Shown here: one piece after another, positions 59,110 to 64,000 of the stretch
How positions within the stretch are numbered: the stretch's first letter is position 1
How the letters are laid out: each line of letters opens with the position of its first letter
Notes under the pieces: generated by a model
The model's input: only the letters and a program-made list of their open reading frames with translations
What the model was told of the DNA's origin: nothing
Databases searched by the model: none
Translations under genes and position numbers: made by a program
Origin: Marasmius tenuissimus
Taxonomy: Eukaryota; Basidiomycota; Agaricomycetes; Agaricales; Marasmiaceae
Assembly (NCBI GenBank): GCA_029532415.1
Contig: JAQOTA010000050.1
Span: forward strand, 124,001-188,000
Direction: 5' to 3'
Length of the DNA stretch: 64,000 nt

Positions 59110-62100
59110 GGCAGGCAAAGCAACTTCCTAAGTTCGAGGATCCGGCTCAACGACAGCTATGGTAAGGCGAATCGACTTGGTACCGGTGTAAAAATAGCGC
59201 TATCAAACTTGAATCCAACCTGAACTGGTCGTATCTTCTCACCATCAGTCACTCCAGTTATCCATGAGTCCATGCGAGAAAGACGGTTGTCAGGCCTTCC
59301 TCATCATCCTCTTGTTGCTTTCGTTTACGTCGCCGTGCCCTGTACATACTGCCACACATTGCATATCTTTTGACTTTGAGGTTTCACTTTTCCTCTCTGA
59401 TTGTTTGACTCGAGCTGGGATAGATAATTAATCCTTGCAGGGCCCTCCCGAGCCAAGGCGATTGATGCTACCAGTCCGACATCACGACTCTGTTCTAGCC
59501 AGCTCATTCCATACGCCGCACCCAAAATCCTCCCCACATTCACCATCATCAAATTCGTCACCATTGCCCCTTGTCCATTCGCCCTCACACCATCCTCACG
59601 CTGATCCACAGAACCAGTTTGGGACGCAACCTCGGCCGAATCTTCTCGCGATGACCCGGGCTCTTTGATCCTCACTGTCACCGAATCTGGCAGCAGTTTT
59701 GAGTGGACTTCCTGGCCTCTACAATCCACGACACAATCATCGGCACCAAGGCTTCCAGATACAGTGGATGATAGTGAAACAAAGGAGACTGTTTTCATCC
59801 GCGCCTTTTGAATCAGTGGAAGCAATGGAATCTTGTACCAGGGACCTCTTACCCCCCCTTCTCAACATAATGATAGAAGTGGTGACAGAGACTCTGGGCG
59901 GGAACTTTGGAGTCCAAGGAGGCCAGCTGATCGCCCCCGAAATTCAACACGTGCTCCTTGGAATCCTTTCCGTTGGGTATATCGTGGCTCGTCCAACTCT
60001 TCCAGTCGTTCTGGTTCGTCGAATATACGTGACAGTGCTCTTGGTCTTCTGTACCTGGACGAAGACCTCATTGATACGTCAGAGATAATCGATATTGCGG
60101 CCGCTTTCGACATAGTGCGCAATTGAATTTTCCCGTTGGTTACGGTTTCTCCGATGCCAGAGAGTATTTCCTTTAGACATGTTGTCCTGCCACTTTATCA
60201 GTACGCTTGCCCTTGAGATCGCCTCAAGAGCGCAACCATCGTTGATAGACTCCGGCTGCATAGCTTTCTCACACGATGAGGGCTGGATGAGCGTTCTGGA
60301 AGATGTAAGCCGCGCTACTTCATACACATCAAAAATATGCTGACTTAACATCAATACAGCTTGATGACCCGCAGGTCCCGAGATCAATCGAGCTTTTGAA
60401 GCGTATATGTGAAAAGTTCAAGTTTGTTGATGAAGGAGGTAGCTTATTGTGGTCCAAATATGCCTGTAGATTACGCTGACTCTTCTATTTCGTAGATGTA
60501 ATTTACACCGAACGCATGACTCTCGATAAGCTGGCGTTCGTAAGAGAGAGCCCAGGATCAATCTGCAATGAACTCGACCTCATTCCTGTGTTGTTTAGCT
60601 TCCAAATACCGGACGTCACTGCGGAGCACGAGCTGCAGAGCATACCGACCACACAGGGTATCCCACTTGAAACGCATCCAACACCCTCGAACGCATATGA
60701 TCCTGTCGACCTCAGTCGCCGCTTTGCAGATGATCATTGCCATCCTGGAGATTATACTGTCGATTGCGGTGAGAATGTTCTTCCTGGTCAGCCTCCGGTT
60801 GATTCCAGTACGACTTACGGGGATAGTTTCACAGAAGTTGAGTTTACCGATCCTCGAGTGGAATTGGAAACAAATCCAACGTACCTTGATTCTACTATAA
60901 TTAGCTCTGCTTCGGGGAGCCAGGTCGGTAGTTTTGCTCAATCAATATCAACATCACCGACATCCATAAGCGGTTGGAGTAAGCAGGGATGGAGCTCCGA
61001 ATATTCGGATGCCCAACTTATGGAGAAGGTCGACAAGGTCAAGGCGCCATACCGTCTTTCAGACTTTATCGTTCTCCTTACGCTTGCGACGGGCAAGTTT
61101 GGGAGAGTTCATCTTGGTGAAAACATTCTTGGTCGACCGAGGAACATTTGCTGAAGGTCTCTTTAAATCTCGTTCGAAGCAAGCAAAACTTGCGGTATTA
61201 CGCCATCAAGGTCCTTAGCAAAGAGAGAGTGGTCAAAATGAAGGAGGTCGAACATACGAATAACGAGCTAGCAATACTCGAAACTGTCACTCACCCCTTC
61301 GTTGTCAACCTCTGGGGCGGCTTCCATGACACTTCCAACCTCTACATGGTGATGGACTTCGTGCCCGATGGCGAGCTCTTCACACTCCTTCGGCGTTCTA
61401 ATGTGAATATGCGTTATCATATATCTCAGGAGTATCATATCTAAAGTATGTTTTCCAGAGGTTTTCAGATCCGGTTGCGAAGTTCTATGCCGTCGAAGTT
61501 GGACTCGCACTTAACCACTTACATAAACTTGATATCATCTATTTAGACCTCAAGCCCAAAAATATCCTTCTCAACTTGGATGGCCACATCAAAATTACTG
61601 ACTTTGGCTTTGCAAAACTATGTTCTTCGACGACCTATACATTGTGTGGAACCCCAGACTATCTAGTTCCTGAGGTCCGTTGCCCTGTTTCTTTCAATTT
61701 CTATTCGCTTACGTTACCATCAGATTATCAGCCAGCAGCGCCACAACAAGAGCGTTGAATGGTACGCTCTGGGCGTTCTGATCTTCAAAATGCTGTCCGG
61801 CCTTCCCCTTTACCATCAACCAGATACCAATCACGTCGTCCTCTACGAGAAGATCACGAAAGGACCAAGAAACAAGAAACAAGACGGATCAACTTACATA
61901 TGATGGCAGGCTGCTTTCAGTCCTCTGGCAACCGATCTGATATTGGAACTCATGGAGGGCGACCCGTCGCGGAGATACGGGAATTTGAGACATGGTGCTG
62001 GGGACGCATTTGCTCATGGGTGGTTCACCGAAGTCGACTGGGGGAAGCTCGCAGTACGCGAGATAACCGCCCCGTATCTACCCAAGATCAACGGGTAAGG

Positions 62101-62271
62101 GGATGCCAGCGCGTAAGTCCATCCCTTCACGAGTCTGCACCTCTGCTGATAGTCCCTCACGATAGCTTCGATAAATATTCCAAGGACAATGCTGCGGCAG
62201 CATACGGGTCGGTTACACCCGATCCCTTCAGGCGTTCGTTCCCGGGTTTCGAGTACTCTTCTTACTCATAA
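59110..62271 (+). pseudogene. Modular family copy D: truncated module fused to PKA-like kinase
   Basis: Exon-1 end RLNDSYG (59145-59162); most of the core is deleted, resuming at LTVTESGSSFEW...KETVFIRAF, where the usual Trp codon is TGA (59809-59811). The hinge exon 60177-60304 is 128 nt (frame-shifting), then a 79-nt exon (60360-60438) and DVIYTERM from 60496. In the same open frame, after a Ser/Thr-rich linker, an AGC/PKA-type kinase starts: YRLSDF and [11 protein letters not shown]. Downstream: [36 protein letters not shown], a catalytic loop YLDLKPKN (Arg replaced by Leu), [34 protein letters not shown] and GDPSRRYGNL. Frames break near 61110 and at a TGA (61901-61903) where a Lys before WP is expected. 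Ancestral fusion, now inactive. Confidence 0.82.
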
Positions 62272-62876
62272 CACGGGGACTTTTTTTGTTTCGTTTGTGT
62301 GTGGATGGCGTCGTACGGCCTGTCTTACCAACAAGACTGAACAACCAGCCAACTTTTCTTTCGTCGTTTACTACCTGTGGGCTTTGCCATCACTGTGGTC
62401 GTTCCCCTTTTGTTGTCTTTGCCTGATGCGACATGGTGATCAAAGTATCACTATACGTGTCAGAAAGCTGCACGGGTTATTGTTTTTCAAAACTATGTCT
62501 TTCACCGCATTTTGAATAGCATGAAGTGTCTGGCTCGGCTGGCTTCCAGCGGCCCAGAAAATTCAGATCGACCACCTCAAGCAACTCGAAGTACCTGGCC
62601 ACGGAGTCTGACCACCATGGTAAAGGTCGTCTCGGTCATAAGCCTTCGCCTAGGTATGCTATGTATAGGCATGTCTCCCCCAGATAGACGTAAAGAAGTA
62701 CATATCCAAGTACATACAATTCCAAAACCACTTTCATTCTGCCCAAGCCTGTCTCTTTCCGACGAGCACGTACGTGACACCGGCGCTAATCACGCAAGTG
62801 ACTGGATACCAAGAAGTCCCAAAGATTACATGCAGTGCACATCCATCTAGAAGCTACTATACTGGCATCTCATTTC
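62272..62876. other. No supported gene
   Basis: Downstream flank of copy D. Short frames without motifs. Confidence 0.45.
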
Positions 62877-63040
62877 ATACCATGTACATCCGACCCAATG
62901 GTCATCTCGACGCTCCCGAGCTCTATGAGGTAGGTGCCATTCACCGTCAAAATTCTCGATCTTGGAAGCTGGTATCACGGGATCCAGAGTGGGCATGGCA
63001 ATCAATAGCGTTACCCTGATGTTGGCATTCGATGGCGAAG
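62877..63040 (-). pseudogene. 3' fragment of the KPxxWE membrane-protein gene, second relic
   Basis: The minus strand encodes NANIRVTLLIAMPTLDPVIPASKIENFDGEWHLPH in pieces that parallel TDLRVSLFIAMPCPSPVIPASKI and DDEWCLPHLELGSV of the 57832-58731 gene. It lacks the TM part, and the frame breaks near LELG. It sits at the same relative position downstream of copy D as the relic after C1. Confidence 0.65.
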
Positions 63041-63454
63041 TGTCGTACGATGTCAGGTTTCTGCACCTAGCGTCGAGTCCGCATATATAGATAAGAAGCT
63101 CCCTCCTATAGTAAAAGCCTAAAACTGCATATTGAGAATCTCTGTGTCGTTCGAGATAGTCACTCCGACAAATCTCGAGGGCGCCAAGACCCAAGCGAAC
63201 GGCGTAGCAAAAGCTGTAAGTCTGACATCAGATAGACTGGTACAGAGTAATTAGGAGGCTCCAACCTTGTGCGAAAAGACTCCATTGTGTGACTCGTTCC
63301 TGTTGTTGAGGATTGTCTGTATGGAGTGTCGTAGACGTCATTTCTGGCTCTCCTGTTCGACGAGCAAGATTCGTTATGAATGGATCCAAATAACCAGACT
63401 GGAAATAGACAGCATCTATCGCGAACTACATGATCAGCACCGAGCCAACCGAAA

Positions 63455-64000
63455 TTAGCTTGATAAATTATTGTTACCGTAGTGAGTGGCACGGTCATCA
63501 GCTTGTTGACAGTGACGATCGACCACCGAGCTACGAGTGATTCTGTCAGAGTGATACACATCCCCATCCCCGGGCTTCACCTTCGAATGCGTTTTGAGCG
63601 GGATATTTGGTGTATCCAGCCCTCCCTTTGGTGTGTGCTCTGGAAGCACGACCGGCTCCCGAACTTGAAATAACACAGGAGTGAGATCCGTCGAAGCCGG
63701 TCTCTGAAGCTGTATAAAATCGAGATCCGCAGGCGTCATTTGTTCAGTATAGATAGCATCTGCCGTATAGAGTAGTTAGCGGTCAGACAAGGTTATATGC
63801 TGACCTGCCAAAGATACAGGTATACGCACCTCCTTTGCTGACAAACTTGAATCGCCCACAGAAATGTTTCAGAAGCTGATTTCTCTCGGGGATATGTGGC
63901 TCGTCGAGCTGTATCAGTGACGAATCAGCAAAGCGCTCATATATACGAAGAAGTGAGGCTCACATCCTCAAAAACACTCATCCAGTCCTCGTCGTGTGAA
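63455..64000 (-). CDS. Modular family copy E, 3' part (enters from right edge)
   Basis: Read leftward: the end of a hinge exon (HDEDWMSVFED, donor at 63963), a 79-nt exon (63908-63830: LDEPHIPERNQLLKHFCGRFKFVSKG), then from 63759 DAIYTEQMTPADLDF, LTPVLFQVREP and a hydrophilic linker, stopping at 63455. Exon sizes and phases equal those of A and C2. The N-terminal module lies outside the window. A donor (GTAACA) within the last frame could lead to further exons, so its C-terminal cargo is unknown. Confidence 0.75.

Noticed and set aside
63300..63345. Zinc-cluster relic on the plus strand (CMECRRRHF)
   Set aside because: Only about ten residues resemble the ACTECRRRKVR motif and no second half follows; too short to support.

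Overview
The window reads as nuclear DNA of an Agaricomycete (mushroom-forming basidiomycete). Introns are short (about 45-65 bp, GT-AG, often with a CTGAC- or CTAAC-like branch site). The gene content is typical of that class: a DUF6535 protein, a DUF7330 protein, a GSTFuA-like glutathione transferase, basidiomycete seven-TM proteins and single-TM proteins carrying a KPxxWE motif. Family names come from memory of conserved motifs; no database search was possible. The region is repeat-rich and looks like a fast-evolving accessory or subtelomere-like segment.

Layout. 0-4.25 kb: a Ty1/copia retrotransposon (minus) with LTR and tRNA-iMet half-molecule primer site, most of its reverse transcriptase deleted. 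4.25-15.5 kb: a transposon graveyard with a broken pogo/CENP-B-like transposase split by a solo LTR and other insertions, MITEs, a foldback element and a diverged duplicated block whose second copy lies at 24.9-26.8 kb. 15.8-31.4 kb: two large minus-strand genes (A, B) of a modular multi-copy family, with a seven-TM gene and a CACTG-ended MITE between them. 32.4-42.8 kb: a CACTG-ended element, a second seven-TM gene, DUF6535, GST, KPxxWE membrane protein and DUF7330 genes. 42.86-51.47 kb: a complete 8.6-kb DNA transposon (34-bp terminal inverted repeats, perfect 8-bp target duplication) with one giant gene joining a Ulp1 cysteine protease, a zinc finger and a P-element-like nuclease; a 2.2-kb element is nested inside it. 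52.3-64 kb: a tandem segmental duplication with further family copies (C1, C2, D, E) and a second KPxxWE gene.

The most striking observation is the modular family. Copies A-E share an N-terminal module: a GSHG-type motif, a 14-nt microexon, a core with GYPLW, IGDVGI and LFNIT motifs, a 129-nt hinge exon, a 76-79-nt exon and a DVIYTE segment. This is followed by a different C-terminal cargo in each copy: a WPGY agaricomycete domain (A), an AMPK/SNF1 beta subunit with glycogen-binding and ASC domains (B), tandem Zn(II)2Cys6 clusters (C1, C2) and a PKA-like catalytic domain (D). I reconstructed exon models for A, B and C2 by hand and every splice phase is consistent. The arrangement recalls integrated-domain immune receptors, but function is not known from sequence.
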